From an uncultured Prevotellaceae bacterium (GTDB taxonomy: Bacteria; Bacteroidota; Bacteroidia; Bacteroidales; Bacteroidaceae): a stretch of DNA of 64,000 nucleotides. The first letter of the stretch is position 1, and each line of letters starts with the position of its first letter. The DNA lies in the NCBI GenBank assembly GCA_900315565.1, contig OMZS01000001.1, forward strand, positions 1 to 64,000, given 5' to 3'. The notes under the pieces were generated by a model, which was not told the origin of the DNA, ran no database searches, and worked only from the letters and a program-made list of their open reading frames with translations. Of this stretch, positions 17,164 through 26,850 are shown piece after piece. The position numbers and the translations under genes are program-made.

Positions 17164-17506
17164 TTGTCGTTTTGTTTTGTTTTTAGGTTAGTCCGTTTCG
17201 TATCTTTAATGATTATGTATTTTGCAGATAAGTATTAATAAGGTATAACGCTCGATAATAGAAAAGTGTCTCACGACGATAAAAAATTATCTCACGGTAA
17301 TAAGAAAATATCTCACGACGATACGTTCAAATTCTCTAGAAAATTTTACGGCAACGCCGTGAGATAATTTTCTCTTGCTTTGGATCCGCCCAACAACTCA
17401 CGAGGAGAATCTACTCCAGCCGTGAGCCACTCCCTCCCTTCTTTGGGAGAAATAGTCTCCGACCGTGAGGCACTCACTCCCTTCGGGAGGGTCGGGGTGG
17501 GTTTCC
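17164..17506. other. Intergenic region with palindromic repeats and a hairpin
   Basis: No gene is visible. It holds one full copy of the CTCTAGA palindrome (17308-17374), two partial CTCACGACGAT/CTCACGG arms (17268-17299), and C/G-rich short hairpins near 17420-17500 (CTCCCTTCGGGAGGG) next to the stop of the minus-strand GH43 lipoprotein, which could act as a terminator. Confidence 0.6.
17308..17374. repeat. Dispersed palindrome, copy 3
   Basis: Left arm ATCTCACGACGATACG at 17310-17325, core AATTCTCTAGAAAATT, right arm GCCGTGAGATAAT (17356-17368). The order matches the other copies. Confidence 0.8.
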
Positions 17507-19516
17507 CTATTCCGCGTACTTGTAGCCCCAGATGGTGACACCCGTCTCTTTTCTCAAGGCCGTGAAGCTGGGTGCTTTCTCGTTCTTGGGCTCCAAGGTC
17601 TGCTCTACCATTACGCCCTTGTATTCGCCTCCGATGTTAATCGTGATGTACGAGGTGCCATCCTTGGCAGTCCAGGTTCCGCTGTACTCAGTTCCTGAAA
17701 TGGTGCCGTCGGCATTCAGGGTGACATCCACAGGCTTGCTGTAGGCTTTCTTGGTGTGGTCGAGCTTGTAGTCGTGCACCAGCAGCTTATATTTGCCGGG
17801 AATCTTGTCCTTGGCAACCTTCTGCTTCTTGGCAATGTCGGCACTCCTCACAGTCTCGCCAGTGTATTCAAACGGGGCAGCAACCAACCAAGCATCCTCG
17901 TTTTGGAACACCTGATGAACGCGCACCTGATGGCCCTCGCCCCAGTTCTGGAAGCGGGTGTGATAAACCAAGTAAGTACGTCCGTCGCCGGCAGCCAGAA
18001 TGCTGTTATGCCCCTGCGAGCGCTCGCCGGATGCCTCGTTGGCACCACCTGTCAGCAGGTTGCCCCAATTGGAGTAAGCACCGAAGATGTTGACGCCGCG
18101 GTTGCCGTCGTCCTCCTTGGCACCGAAATTGAGCAGGTAGCTGCTGAAGACAGCACTCTGATTCTTGCTGTCGAAATAAGGACCGTCGGGTTTTGACGAA
18201 CGGAACACGCGCATCTGGTAACCGCCGTTGTTGTAGTCGCCGGCCACGCCGCCTGCTGCCAGTCCGCCGTAGGTCATGAACAAGTAGTAATAACCGCCAA
18301 TGTACTCGATGTAGGAGGCTTCGCCCGAAACATAGTAGCCACCGGCAATCTTCTTACCGAAATACGGGTCGATGGTGATGCCGTCGCCATTGCCTGTGAG
18401 GGTATATTCCACGTCGTAGTCGCGCAGACCCGTCTCCTCATCCAGCTCGAGCATCCAGATGCCGCCACTCCATGAGCCGTACGACATCCAGAGTTTGCCA
18501 TCCTCGTCGTAGAACACGCAGGGGTCGATGCAGTTGGGATAGCGGTTGCCCCATTTGTTGCCAACGTCATAGCGGTCGGGCAGGCTGGTCTGTGCTCCCA
18601 GCACGATTTCCAGGTCGGTGTCTTTATAAGCATTGCCCGTATGGAAACCACTGATAACTACAGGAGCCTGATAGCGGTAAGGACCGGCAATGTTGTCGGC
18701 AGTCAGCATAATGATGCTCGAATACCAGTAGTCGCCATTGATGCTGAGGTACATGCACCACTTCTGCAACTTTTTGTTGAAGATAACGTCGGGTGCCCAC
18801 ATCATGCCGTCAACGTTGTAGCCGGCACTGCCACGCTTCGACCATGCGAAGGCATCGAAATTGAAGTTTACATCGGCTCCACCCTTCTTCACCTTTGTCA
18901 CCTGCGGGGTGGTGAAGGCCTGTGCGTTAGTGGCATTCGAACTGGTGGCGGTTGCCCAGGGTGCAGTAAAGCTTACCCATGTCATCATGTTGGTGGAACG
19001 GGCAGCAGCACGGTGCGAACCAAAGATGTAGTAGTTGCTGGTTGAGGGGTCCCAAACCACGCTGGGGTCGTGCACACTCACGCGCTTCAAGGCTTCTGGG
19101 CCCTCCTTCTGCTCTTCATCCTCATCAACAGGGGCTTCAGCGGCAGTGGTGAACGTCACATCCTGTGAGTACTTCACCTCGGCACTGGTTTGCACATAGG
19201 TTCTAACGTGATAAGCGGTGCTGGCCTTCAGGCCTGTCAGCGTAACAGTCATGTTGGGTGTGCTTCCTGCCACCTTAGAATCGTTGATGGTAGGATTGGC
19301 CGACGTGCCATAGCAAAAACCGCGGGCGATAATGGCCGAGCCTGTGGCCGAGGCCTCAACAACCGCAGTGGTTGAAGTGATAGACGACACCTTGGGATTG
19401 GTGACCGATAAAGCCGATGAGCTGCCACCGCTATCGGGGTCATCGCTGTCGCTGCCGCAGGCCACCATCAGGAGACCAAAGCCCAAAAGGCAAATGAGTT
19501 TTGAAAAATATTTCAT
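17507..19516 (-). CDS. GH43 surface lipoprotein, probable endo-arabinanase
   Basis: 669 residues. The signal peptide ends in a lipobox (MVAC, Cys20) followed by an acidic/serine stretch (GSDSDDPDSGG), which often marks surface export in this phylum. Residues of about 36-125 look like a fibronectin III type domain. GH43 motifs follow: base Asp in RVSVHDPSVVWD, modulator in NCIDPCVFYDEDGKLWMSYGSW, acid Glu in SGEASYIEYIGGYYYLF, and the GHNSILAAGDGRTYLVYHT blade. The last 110 or so residues form a beta-rich C-terminal domain. It is likely the surface enzyme that first cuts the polymer. It is the first enzyme gene after the SusCD/binding-protein transcript, beyond a terminator-like hairpin. Confidence 0.85.
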   Translation of the reverse strand: MKYFSKLICLLGFGLLMVACGSDSDDPDSGGSSSALSVTNPKVSSITSTTAVVEASATGSAIIARGFCYGTSANPTINDSKVAGSTPNMTVTLTGLKASTAYHVRTYVQTSAEVKYSQDVTFTTAAEAPVDEDEEQKEGPEALKRVSVHDPSVVWDPSTSNYYIFGSHRAAARSTNMMTWVSFTAPWATATSSNATNAQAFTTPQVTKVKKGGADVNFNFDAFAWSKRGSAGYNVDGMMWAPDVIFNKKLQKWCMYLSINGDYWYSSIIMLTADNIAGPYRYQAPVVISGFHTGNAYKDTDLEIVLGAQTSLPDRYDVGNKWGNRYPNCIDPCVFYDEDGKLWMSYGSWSGGIWMLELDEETGLRDYDVEYTLTGNGDGITIDPYFGKKIAGGYYVSGEASYIEYIGGYYYLFMTYGGLAAGGVAGDYNNGGYQMRVFRSSKPDGPYFDSKNQSAVFSSYLLNFGAKEDDGNRGVNIFGAYSNWGNLLTGGANEASGERSQGHNSILAAGDGRTYLVYHTRFQNWGEGHQVRVHQVFQNEDAWLVAAPFEYTGETVRSADIAKKQKVAKDKIPGKYKLLVHDYKLDHTKKAYSKPVDVTLNADGTISGTEYSGTWTAKDGTSYITINIGGEYKGVMVEQTLEPKNEKAPSFTALRKETGVTIWGYKYAE

Positions 19517-19635
19517 ATCTGGTTGTTTGTTTTCTTGATGTTAGTTTTTTTAGCTTGTCAAACGATTGCTGCTTCGTAATCAGCACTTGTCGTTTTTAGT
19601 TTGCTTTTTCGCTTATCGCTTTTCGTTTTCGTTAT

Positions 19636-19678
19636 AAAAATTGCCCGCGGACCAAATTGTCGGTCCGCAGGCAATTTG
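19636..19678 (-). terminator. Terminator-like hairpin after the SusCD operon
   Basis: On the minus strand, AAATTGCCTGCGGACC pairs with GGTCCGCGGGCAATTT with one G-T pair, loop of about eight bases, followed by TTTT. It lies just after the stop codon of the glycan-binding lipoprotein gene and so separates regulator/SusCD genes from the GH43 genes, or thins transcription into them. Confidence 0.75.
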
Positions 19679-19692
19679 TCTTACATAATAGT

Positions 19693-21645
19693 TTATTCGA
19701 ATACCAGGTGACAACCGTCGATGGTGAAGTGCATGAAGAAGTTGTCAGGATCGGTGATGGTGTTCAGGCCGATGTAGTCCTGCGTGTAGGTCTGGCCGTC
19801 GCTGCCCAGCATGACGCAGCGCACGTCGGCGGTGCCGTTGCCGTTGTTGGTAACGGAGACGGTAACGATCGACTCGTCCATGGCTGCAAGCCAAGCACCC
19901 CAGTCGCTTTGGCCGCCACTCGGCGTACACTTGCTGCCCAGCTCCTCGCCAGCCCAGCCGGTACCCCAGCCCCAGTTGTCGGCACGAAGCACGCCATACT
20001 CGGTAGAGCCGTCGGCATTGGTCAGCACCAGAACGAAGTTGTTCCAGTTGGCACCACCGGCGTAGTTTCTGAAGCGGCGGGTATAGGTCTGGCCCTTAGG
20101 CACCTTGATGTAAGGCGAGTGAGCACCCCAGAAGCCAGTGGTGTTGTCCTCGGCACCCAGCACATCGTCGAACTCGAGGTGACAGCCGTCAATGGTCAGA
20201 TGGAAGTAGAAGTCGTTCGGGTCGGTAACGGTATTCAGGCCGATATAATCCTGCGTGTAGGTCTTGCCGTCGGTGCCCAGCATTTCGCAGCGCACGTCGG
20301 CTGTTCCGTCGCCATTGTTGGTGACATAAATGGTCACCTTGGCACCGTCCATGGCAGCGAGCCATGCGCCCCAGTCTGCCTGACCGCCACTCGGAGTACA
20401 CTTCTCGCTCAGGACTTCACCGCCCCAGCCGGTACCCCAGCCCCAGTTGTCGGCACGGAGTACACCGTACTCGGTAGAACCGTCCTGAGAAGCCAGCACG
20501 ATGACGAAGTTGTTCCAGTTGGCACCACCGGCATAGTTGGTGAAGGTTGAAACGAACGTCTCCTTCGGAGCCACCTTGATGGCCTCAGAATGAGCGCCCC
20601 AGAAGGCGGTAGAGTTGTCGGGAGCACCGAGCGTGGTGAACATCTTGTCAACCACCTGGAACGTGGCAGTGGCGATGACGGGCTGTGCAGCTCCCTCGCC
20701 CTTGTAGGTCTTGTTATAGACAGCCACCAGCGTCTTGGTGCCGACAGAGTTCATGTCGGGAACAGCCTGGAAGGTCAGGTCGGCAGCGGGTACAATGGCA
20801 ACAACCTCCTGCTCGAACTGAACAGTAGCGGTAACGTTGGCAAAGGCCTCTTCGAGCGTAGTGCCCTGGAGCACCTTCTTGGGAACGCCGTTCAGCTCCA
20901 TAGACAGGGGCTGCTTGTCCTCCTTCGAGGTGAAGCCGCCGATAGGCTCGTGGGTAGAACCGAGGAAGTTGATGAACGAACCCTCGGGAACGAGGAACGC
21001 ACGAATGGTGGTGTTAGAAGGATCGGCATTCAGGTTGACCAGCGGCGTGGTTTGGTTATACACCTTGGTCACGGTGCCATTGGTCATGGTGACAATCAGG
21101 CCGCCCGAAGTGCGGTCGATGCTCAGGGTCACCGTGCCGCCCAGCTTGTCAACGCCGTTGTCGGTGTCGGTCTCGAAGGTCAGCGTACTGGCCACCTGAC
21201 CGCGGTCGATGTAGTCGCCCCACTCAGAGTTGCCCGATGGCTGGTTGTCGTAACGAATGGCTCCGTACTCCTTGTAGTTGGCTGCACCGCGGTCTTCGTC
21301 GTTACAGATAATCAGTGCGAAGTTCTTATAGGTGTTGGTAGCGGCGGGATTGATGTTCAGGTTGAACTGTGCCACCCACTTTTCGCCTTCGGGAATCTGG
21401 TAGTATTTAGAGAACTGTGCCCACCATCCTGTAGAGTAATCGGTAGCACCAACGGTATAGACGTCCTCCTCCAGACCCTCTACGCCTTCGTCTGTTTTTT
21501 GGGCATTGGCAATAGAGTCAATCTTTGCAGAGAGCCAGTCGGGAGCATCAACGTTGTAAAGGTCGCCGCCCTCACAGCTCGACAAGGCAAGCATGCCCAG
21601 GGCTGCTGCGCAAAAGACGGATGCTATTTTATTTAGATGTCTCAT
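19693..21645 (-). CDS. Surface glycan-binding lipoprotein (SusE/SusF position) with repeated modules
   Basis: 650 residues, lipobox LSSC. The layout is: a divergent module (about 50-215), an Ig-like or similar beta domain (about 225-330, MELNGVPKKVLQGTTLEEAF...), and two nearly identical modules (about 335-490 and 495-650). Each of the last two reads APDNSTAFWGAHS or AEDNTTGFWGAHS, NWNNFVxVL, RADNWGWGTGW, CTPSGGQxDWGAWLAAMD and IDGCHLxF. It is the third gene after susC and susD, where SusE-type glycan-binding proteins sit, so binding of the target polymer at the cell surface is a fair inference. The module is shared with the 589-residue secreted protein of this locus. Confidence 0.75.
   Translation of the reverse strand: MRHLNKIASVFCAAALGMLALSSCEGGDLYNVDAPDWLSAKIDSIANAQKTDEGVEGLEEDVYTVGATDYSTGWWAQFSKYYQIPEGEKWVAQFNLNINPAATNTYKNFALIICNDEDRGAANYKEYGAIRYDNQPSGNSEWGDYIDRGQVASTLTFETDTDNGVDKLGGTVTLSIDRTSGGLIVTMTNGTVTKVYNQTTPLVNLNADPSNTTIRAFLVPEGSFINFLGSTHEPIGGFTSKEDKQPLSMELNGVPKKVLQGTTLEEAFANVTATVQFEQEVVAIVPAADLTFQAVPDMNSVGTKTLVAVYNKTYKGEGAAQPVIATATFQVVDKMFTTLGAPDNSTAFWGAHSEAIKVAPKETFVSTFTNYAGGANWNNFVIVLASQDGSTEYGVLRADNWGWGTGWGGEVLSEKCTPSGGQADWGAWLAAMDGAKVTIYVTNNGDGTADVRCEMLGTDGKTYTQDYIGLNTVTDPNDFYFHLTIDGCHLEFDDVLGAEDNTTGFWGAHSPYIKVPKGQTYTRRFRNYAGGANWNNFVLVLTNADGSTEYGVLRADNWGWGTGWAGEELGSKCTPSGGQSDWGAWLAAMDESIVTVSVTNNGNGTADVRCVMLGSDGQTYTQDYIGLNTITDPDNFFMHFTIDGCHLVFE
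19700..20640 (-). repeat. Tandem duplication of about 475 bp within the glycan-binding gene
   Basis: Two copies of a roughly 475-bp coding unit follow each other; long blocks of identical bases (for example the GCACCCCAGTC and CCCCAGCCCCAGTTGTCGGC stretches near 19893/20367 and 19960/20434) show recent duplication or conversion. Confidence 0.75.
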
Positions 21646-21659
21646 AGTTTTATTTTACG

Positions 21660-21716
21660 ATTTCACGATTTCACAATATGATAATTCATTATGCATGATT
21701 CATTATGCATGATTTA
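21660..21716. repeat. CATTATGCATGATT short repeats
   Basis: TTCATTATGCATGATT occurs twice in a row between the SusD and glycan-binding genes; related CATTATGCATTATTCATTA units stand at about 23517-23560 between SusC and SusD. No function is evident. Confidence 0.7.
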
Positions 21717-23495
21717 GAGGTTGACCACAGGGTGAACCGTCCAGCCTTTCTTCGAGAAGTAGGCCGAGTTGTCGGTGTTGTTGTTTGCCGAGTTACCCGT
21801 CAGGTTGGGGTTGTCGTTCAGCGTACCCTGATAGATGGGCAGATACTCATGGCCTGGTACGTAGGAGTCGTAAGAACTCTTGCTGCAAGAGCCATAGACC
21901 ACGGGATCCTTCGGGGTGTAGGTGTAATTGCCTGCTTCGTAGTTTGCCTTGGTCCAGAAGTTGAAAGCACCGTGCTCCTTGAGCTGCTGCAAACGGTCAG
22001 AGCTGTAGAAGAAGCCCCAGCGCAGAAGGTCGAAGCCGCGACCAAACTCACAGCCGAACTCCTTCGGACGCTCTACGTTGGCAATCTGCTCGAACAGCTT
22101 GTCCTTAGAGTTGAAGTCAGCCAGCTTCAGGTTGGCCAGTCCGGCGCGTGTGCGCACCTGATTGATCCAGTCGATAGCCTGTTGTGTGGGACCATTCACC
22201 TCGTTCTCGCACTCAGCAGCGCGCAGCAGCACGTCGGAGTAACGCATCATACGCAGGTTGATACCGCAGTGCAGACCGGTGATGACCTTGTCGTAAAGGC
22301 CTGTGCGCAGGTTGGTGTTCTTGGCAATGGGCAGACCACCGTAGTTGTTGTTGGTCACGACGAAATCGCCGAGACCCATGCTCTGGGTGTAGCAGACGTT
22401 GCCATACTCGAAACCTTCCCACTCGGGCTCGTAGGTGCCAATGGTCCAGTAGAGGCGCGGGTCGAGGCTACCGTTAGTGGTGCGCTCAGCCTTGAAAAGG
22501 TTGTAGAGCCAAGGCGAAGCCGAGATGTCGGCCCAGCCGCCACAGTCGCCAGGACCGTAGTTGGACTCGATGGCGTGTCCCTGAGTGGCGTTGGCACTGG
22601 TGTTGACGGGTGTCCACTCGTCGTCGGTGCCCTGTGAACCGTAGTCCAGGAACTGAATCTCGAACAGGCTCTCGTCGTTGTTCTCATAGGCGGGACCCTC
22701 ACGGAAATTGTCGCCGTAGTTGGCCATGAGCTTATAGGTGCCGTACTGGCCGTTGATGATGGCCTTGAGCACGGTGAGCGCCTCGCTGTACTTGTGGCGC
22801 TGCATGAGTGTGCGGGCGTAGTAACCGGCGGCAGCACCGCTGGTGGCACGACCCTTGGCCCATTCGCCGCCAGCATCGCGTGTAGGCAGCAGTGTCATAG
22901 CCTCGGCAAAGTCTTGCTCCACCTGGTCGAGCACACGGTCGTACTGTGCAAAAGCGTCCTCGTCGCCTTCTTCCTTGTTCGAGGCATAGAGACCGTCGAG
23001 CGTAGAGTACTGGTTGTAGTCGGTGATGAGGGCAGGATTCTGATAGTAGCCAGCGAGATTATAGTAGGCAAGGCCGCGGATAAAGAGTGCCTGGCCGCGA
23101 ATGCGCTTCATGCGGTCGGTGAGACCGTCGCCGTTGGCGCGTGAAAGCACGAAGTTGCAAACGTTGATGGTGTAGTACCAGTCGCGCCACGACCACTGGC
23201 CGATTTCGTCGGTGATAGGCTCATTCAGGTCGTCGAAGGGCAGGTACCATACCTGAGAGGCGTTCCATGCCTCGTCGCCGCGCATGACGTCGATGTTGAA
23301 GCCCACGCGGGCGTAGGTGCCCTCCATGCGGATGTGGTTGTAGCAGGCAATGACGCTCTCCTCCAGTTCATCGGCGGTGTAGCCGAAGGTTCCTGATGTC
23401 TGCTGGTTGGGGTTGGTCAGGTCCAGCTTGTCGTTGCACGAGGTCAGTGCGCCGAGGCCCAGGAACAGGGCAAAAGCTAATTTATATAGTTTCAT
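21714..23495 (-). CDS. SusD-family nutrient-binding outer membrane lipoprotein
   Basis: 593 residues from the ATG at 23495 (MKLYKLAFALFLGLGALTSC, lipobox LTSC); the frame runs further up only through a TTG codon. The SusD fold is shown by the N-terminal LDLTNPNQQTSGTF segment, TPR-like helices, the RGQALFIRGLAYYNLAG motif and the conserved C-terminal LRWGFF and YLPIYQGTLNDNPNL blocks. It caps the SusC channel and binds the oligosaccharide. The gene follows susC by about 60 bp and precedes the glycan-binding lipoprotein gene. Confidence 0.95.
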   Translation of the reverse strand: MKLYKLAFALFLGLGALTSCNDKLDLTNPNQQTSGTFGYTADELEESVIACYNHIRMEGTYARVGFNIDVMRGDEAWNASQVWYLPFDDLNEPITDEIGQWSWRDWYYTINVCNFVLSRANGDGLTDRMKRIRGQALFIRGLAYYNLAGYYQNPALITDYNQYSTLDGLYASNKEEGDEDAFAQYDRVLDQVEQDFAEAMTLLPTRDAGGEWAKGRATSGAAAGYYARTLMQRHKYSEALTVLKAIINGQYGTYKLMANYGDNFREGPAYENNDESLFEIQFLDYGSQGTDDEWTPVNTSANATQGHAIESNYGPGDCGGWADISASPWLYNLFKAERTTNGSLDPRLYWTIGTYEPEWEGFEYGNVCYTQSMGLGDFVVTNNNYGGLPIAKNTNLRTGLYDKVITGLHCGINLRMMRYSDVLLRAAECENEVNGPTQQAIDWINQVRTRAGLANLKLADFNSKDKLFEQIANVERPKEFGCEFGRGFDLLRWGFFYSSDRLQQLKEHGAFNFWTKANYEAGNYTYTPKDPVVYGSCSKSSYDSYVPGHEYLPIYQGTLNDNPNLTGNSANNNTDNSAYFSKKGWTVHPVVNL

Positions 23496-23557
23496 AGTTA
23501 TATTTCTCAATTTGATTATTCATTATGCATTATTCATTACGCATTATTCACTATGCA

Positions 23558-26500
23558 TTAGAACGAGAAGAGCAGACCTGCCATGAAGCTGCGGGCGCTG
23601 GGGTAAGAACACCAGTTGTAGCCCGGGGTGAACGTGCCTCCGGCATAGTCAACATTGTAGCCCTTGTACTTGGTGAAGGTGTAGAGGTTCTGAGCCGACA
23701 CGTAGATGCGGGCACCACTGATGACACCGCCGAACCACTTGTCGGGGAAGTTGTAGCCCAGCTCAACGTTGGCAATCTTCCAGTAAGCGGCATTCTGTAT
23801 CATGCGGTCGCTGAAGAGGTCGTTCCATGCCAGGGTGGCATTGTTGGCATAGTAGGTGCGGGGAACATCTGACAGATAGGTCAGTCCGTCCTCCGACCAG
23901 CGGTTGGCACCGAGCAGGGCGACATCCTTGTTGGCGGGACCGTAGCTGGAGTTGAGGTTGTTGTAGATACCGTCGGACACGTGATAGTTGAGTGCGCCGA
24001 AGGTAGAAATGCTCAGGTCGAAGTTCTTGTACTCCAAGTGAGCGCTCAGACCGAAGTTAATCTTGGGCAGACCGCTGCCAAGCACCACCTGGTCGTAGGC
24101 ATCGATGACACCGTCGGGCTGGCCGTCGGGGCCACTCACGTCCTTGTAAAGGCAGTCACCCACGTTGGCACCGTTCTGGACGGCACGGCCTTCGAAGTCG
24201 GCCTGTGTGCGGGCAATGCCGTCATAAACCCAGCCGTAGAACTGACCCACTTCCTGACCCACGTAAGTGGCGTAGGCACCTGTGATGTAAGCATCGGTAC
24301 CGAAACCGAGCGAAGTCACCTTATTCTTCAGGGTGCTCAGGTTGGCGCTGATCTGGTGCTTCAGGGCGTGGTCATTGTTGCGGTAGGTGAGCGAGAACTC
24401 AAGACCGCTGTTCTCCATCTCGGCAGCGTTCATCGTCACGCTGGTGTTGGCCACACCGGCATTGGCGGGAACAGGCACATTGTAAAGCAGGTCGGTAGAG
24501 ATGTTCTTGTACCACTCAGCCGTGAACTCAATGCGGTTGTTCAGGAAGGCGATGTCGATACCGGCGTTCATGGTCTTCTTCTTCTCCCAAGCGATGTTCT
24601 CGTTGACGAAGGTAGAGATGGCCGAACCGGTGACGGGGTTGTTGCCAAACGAGTAGGTCATGTTGTTGCGGGCCATGGTAGCCTGATAGGCAAACTCGCC
24701 GATGTTCTCGTTACCCAGCTCACCGTAACTACCGCGAATCTTGAACATGTTGATGAAGTTGTGGTCGAAGGGGAAGAACTTCTCCTTATCGAAACGCCAA
24801 CCGGCAGATACCGAGGGGAAGGTGCCCCAGCGGATGTCCTTGGTCAGGCGCGAGCTACCGTCGCGACGTACAATGGCCGACAGGAGGTACTTGCCGTCGT
24901 AGTCGTAGGTCAGACGACCGATGAACGACGTCAGCGCATGCTTGTATTCGAACGAAGAACCGTCGCGAGTGCCTGCGTTCTGAATCTGCAGGAAGTAAGG
25001 CTCCGAGAAGTTCACGCCCCAAGTGTTCAGATGATCCCAGTTTTCCTCCTCGTAGGTGATACCACCCAGGAGGTTCACGTGATGCAGACCGAAGGTTCCG
25101 TCGTAGGTCAGCGTGTTCTCCACGAGGAAGTCAGAGTCAGTGCGCTTGTTCTTGTCGAGGCGCTCGTTGCTCTTGTCCAGATAAACACGGTTGCTCTGAA
25201 TCCAGGCAGAAACCCATGTCTTGCCCTGTACAACGGTCTTGCTGTAAGAAAGGTTGATTTTGTAGTTCAGTTTGTGGTGATCGTTGCCCAATCCCACCAT
25301 CTTCAGCAGATCGACGTCGGCAGAACCGGTGCCCACGATGCGGTCAACGATGGTATTGCGCTTCACCATATTATTAATAAGGAGAGGGTTCGAGGCAGAA
25401 ATGTCACCATGAATGGTGTCGTAATAAACGCCATAGCCGTAGGCATCGTAGTTGTAGCTGCTGGCAGAACCTACCTTGTCGTCCAGAACCCATGTTGTGG
25501 GGTCGTAAGCCTTGATGGTGGGCTGCATCGACAGCGTACCGCCGAGGACGTTGTAACCCGTCATACCATAAAGACCCTGGATGTACTCCTGTGCGTTGGA
25601 GATACCAAGACCGTCCTGGCTTGAGTGAGAATAAACCAAACTGGTGCGGAAGCTGATGAACTTCGTCTCCATGGTATTGTTCACACGGGCAGTGAAACGC
25701 TGGTAGTTGGGTCCGGCACCTTCCAGAGTACCCTTCTGGTTGTAGTAGTCGAGACCAATATTATAGGTATTGTTGGCACCACCACCACTCAGGTTGACAT
25801 TGTGGTTCTGGCGGATGCCCGTCTTGAACACCTCGTCAAACCAGTTGGTGTCCGTGCCGTCCATAAACTGGTATTTGCCAGTATCGGCATTCAGCTTATA
25901 GCCACCGGGAACAGGCGTACCAGAGTTGACACAAGCCTGGCCCAGATACTCGCTGTACTGAGCAGCATTCATCAGGTCGTAGGTGCTGCTGGGAATCTGG
26001 TCGATACCGAAGTAGCCTTTGTAGTCCACGCGCAGAGGCTGCTCTTTCTTACCATTCTTGGTGGTGATGATGACCACACCGTTAGCAGCACGAGAACCGT
26101 AGATGGCACCGGCAGAAGCATCCTTCAGCACCTGGATGGTCTCAATGTCGTTAGGCGAGAAGTCGCGGATGGTAGTACCCATGGGCACACCGTCAATCAC
26201 ATAGAGAGGAGCCGTGCTGCCGAACGAACCAATACCACGAATGCGCACCGACGGGTCGGCACCAGGCTGACCGTCAGAAGTAATCTGTACACCGGCCACC
26301 TTACCCTCGAGCATGGTAGAGATGTTCGAATTGGAAACACGCTTCAGTTCCTCAGCGTTTACAATGGCAACAGAACCCGTCAGGTCGGCTTTCTTCTGAA
26401 CACCATAACCCACAACCACAACCTGGTCGAGGGTGAGTGCGTCGGCCGTCATCTGAATCTGCTCAATCACAGCACGACCGTTTACAGCAACCTCGCGGTC

Positions 26501-26770
26501 TGTAAAACCAACATAGCTCACCACAAGGGTTCCATTAGCAGGGGCATCCAATTGGAAGTTACCGTCAATGTCGGTCACGGCTCCAGTTTGAGAGCCTTTC
26601 ACTCTGACAGTAGCACCAATGAGAGGCTCGCCGTCTTGGTCAACAACTTGACCACTGACCTTAATGGTCTGCGACTGTTCTACCGCTGCCATAGCGGGAA
26701 CCGGACAGACTGCAAGGCATCCCATGATACTCAAACATAGCATCACAGAGAATAATACTTGTTTTCTCAT
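23558..26770 (-). CDS. SusC-family TonB-dependent oligosaccharide transporter
   Basis: 1070 residues. The signal peptide is followed by a carboxypeptidase-regulatory-like domain (VSGQVVDQDGEPLIGATVRVKG), the SusC-type TonB box/plug region (VVVVGYGVQKKADLTGSV, PLYVIDGVPMG, DASAGAIYGSRAANGVVIITTKNG), then a 22-stranded barrel ending in the aromatic GLLFSF. It takes up oligosaccharides across the outer membrane using TonB energy. It is the first gene of the structural operon, 216 bp downstream of the regulator gene, and two 21-bp-phased direct repeats sit before its promoter. The substrate, arabino-oligosaccharide, is inferred from the neighbouring GH43 genes. Confidence 0.95.
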   Translation of the reverse strand: MRKQVLFSVMLCLSIMGCLAVCPVPAMAAVEQSQTIKVSGQVVDQDGEPLIGATVRVKGSQTGAVTDIDGNFQLDAPANGTLVVSYVGFTDREVAVNGRAVIEQIQMTADALTLDQVVVVGYGVQKKADLTGSVAIVNAEELKRVSNSNISTMLEGKVAGVQITSDGQPGADPSVRIRGIGSFGSTAPLYVIDGVPMGTTIRDFSPNDIETIQVLKDASAGAIYGSRAANGVVIITTKNGKKEQPLRVDYKGYFGIDQIPSSTYDLMNAAQYSEYLGQACVNSGTPVPGGYKLNADTGKYQFMDGTDTNWFDEVFKTGIRQNHNVNLSGGGANNTYNIGLDYYNQKGTLEGAGPNYQRFTARVNNTMETKFISFRTSLVYSHSSQDGLGISNAQEYIQGLYGMTGYNVLGGTLSMQPTIKAYDPTTWVLDDKVGSASSYNYDAYGYGVYYDTIHGDISASNPLLINNMVKRNTIVDRIVGTGSADVDLLKMVGLGNDHHKLNYKINLSYSKTVVQGKTWVSAWIQSNRVYLDKSNERLDKNKRTDSDFLVENTLTYDGTFGLHHVNLLGGITYEEENWDHLNTWGVNFSEPYFLQIQNAGTRDGSSFEYKHALTSFIGRLTYDYDGKYLLSAIVRRDGSSRLTKDIRWGTFPSVSAGWRFDKEKFFPFDHNFINMFKIRGSYGELGNENIGEFAYQATMARNNMTYSFGNNPVTGSAISTFVNENIAWEKKKTMNAGIDIAFLNNRIEFTAEWYKNISTDLLYNVPVPANAGVANTSVTMNAAEMENSGLEFSLTYRNNDHALKHQISANLSTLKNKVTSLGFGTDAYITGAYATYVGQEVGQFYGWVYDGIARTQADFEGRAVQNGANVGDCLYKDVSGPDGQPDGVIDAYDQVVLGSGLPKINFGLSAHLEYKNFDLSISTFGALNYHVSDGIYNNLNSSYGPANKDVALLGANRWSEDGLTYLSDVPRTYYANNATLAWNDLFSDRMIQNAAYWKIANVELGYNFPDKWFGGVISGARIYVSAQNLYTFTKYKGYNVDYAGGTFTPGYNWCSYPSARSFMAGLLFSF

Positions 26771-26823
26771 CAGTTAATGTTTTTAGGTTAGAAATTAATT
26801 ATTTTGAAAAGTTTTATTTGCCG

Positions 26824-26831
26824 CAAAATTA
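26824..26831 (-). promoter_or_regulatory. -7 element of the susC promoter
   Basis: Reads TAATTTTG on the minus strand, an exact TAnnTTTG match, 54-61 bp before the ATG. No good TTG lies about 20 bp upstream, which fits a promoter that depends on an activator. Confidence 0.55.
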
Positions 26832-26850
26832 GCGATTATGGTTTTTTGGT

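Noticed and set aside
23496..23510. Upstream TTG start for the SusD gene
   Set aside because: It only adds RNIT before a complete lipoprotein signal that starts at the ATG at 23495.
23981..26740. Two plus-strand open frames opposite susC
   Set aside because: No family resemblance; susC on the minus strand is complete from signal peptide to terminal aromatic residue.
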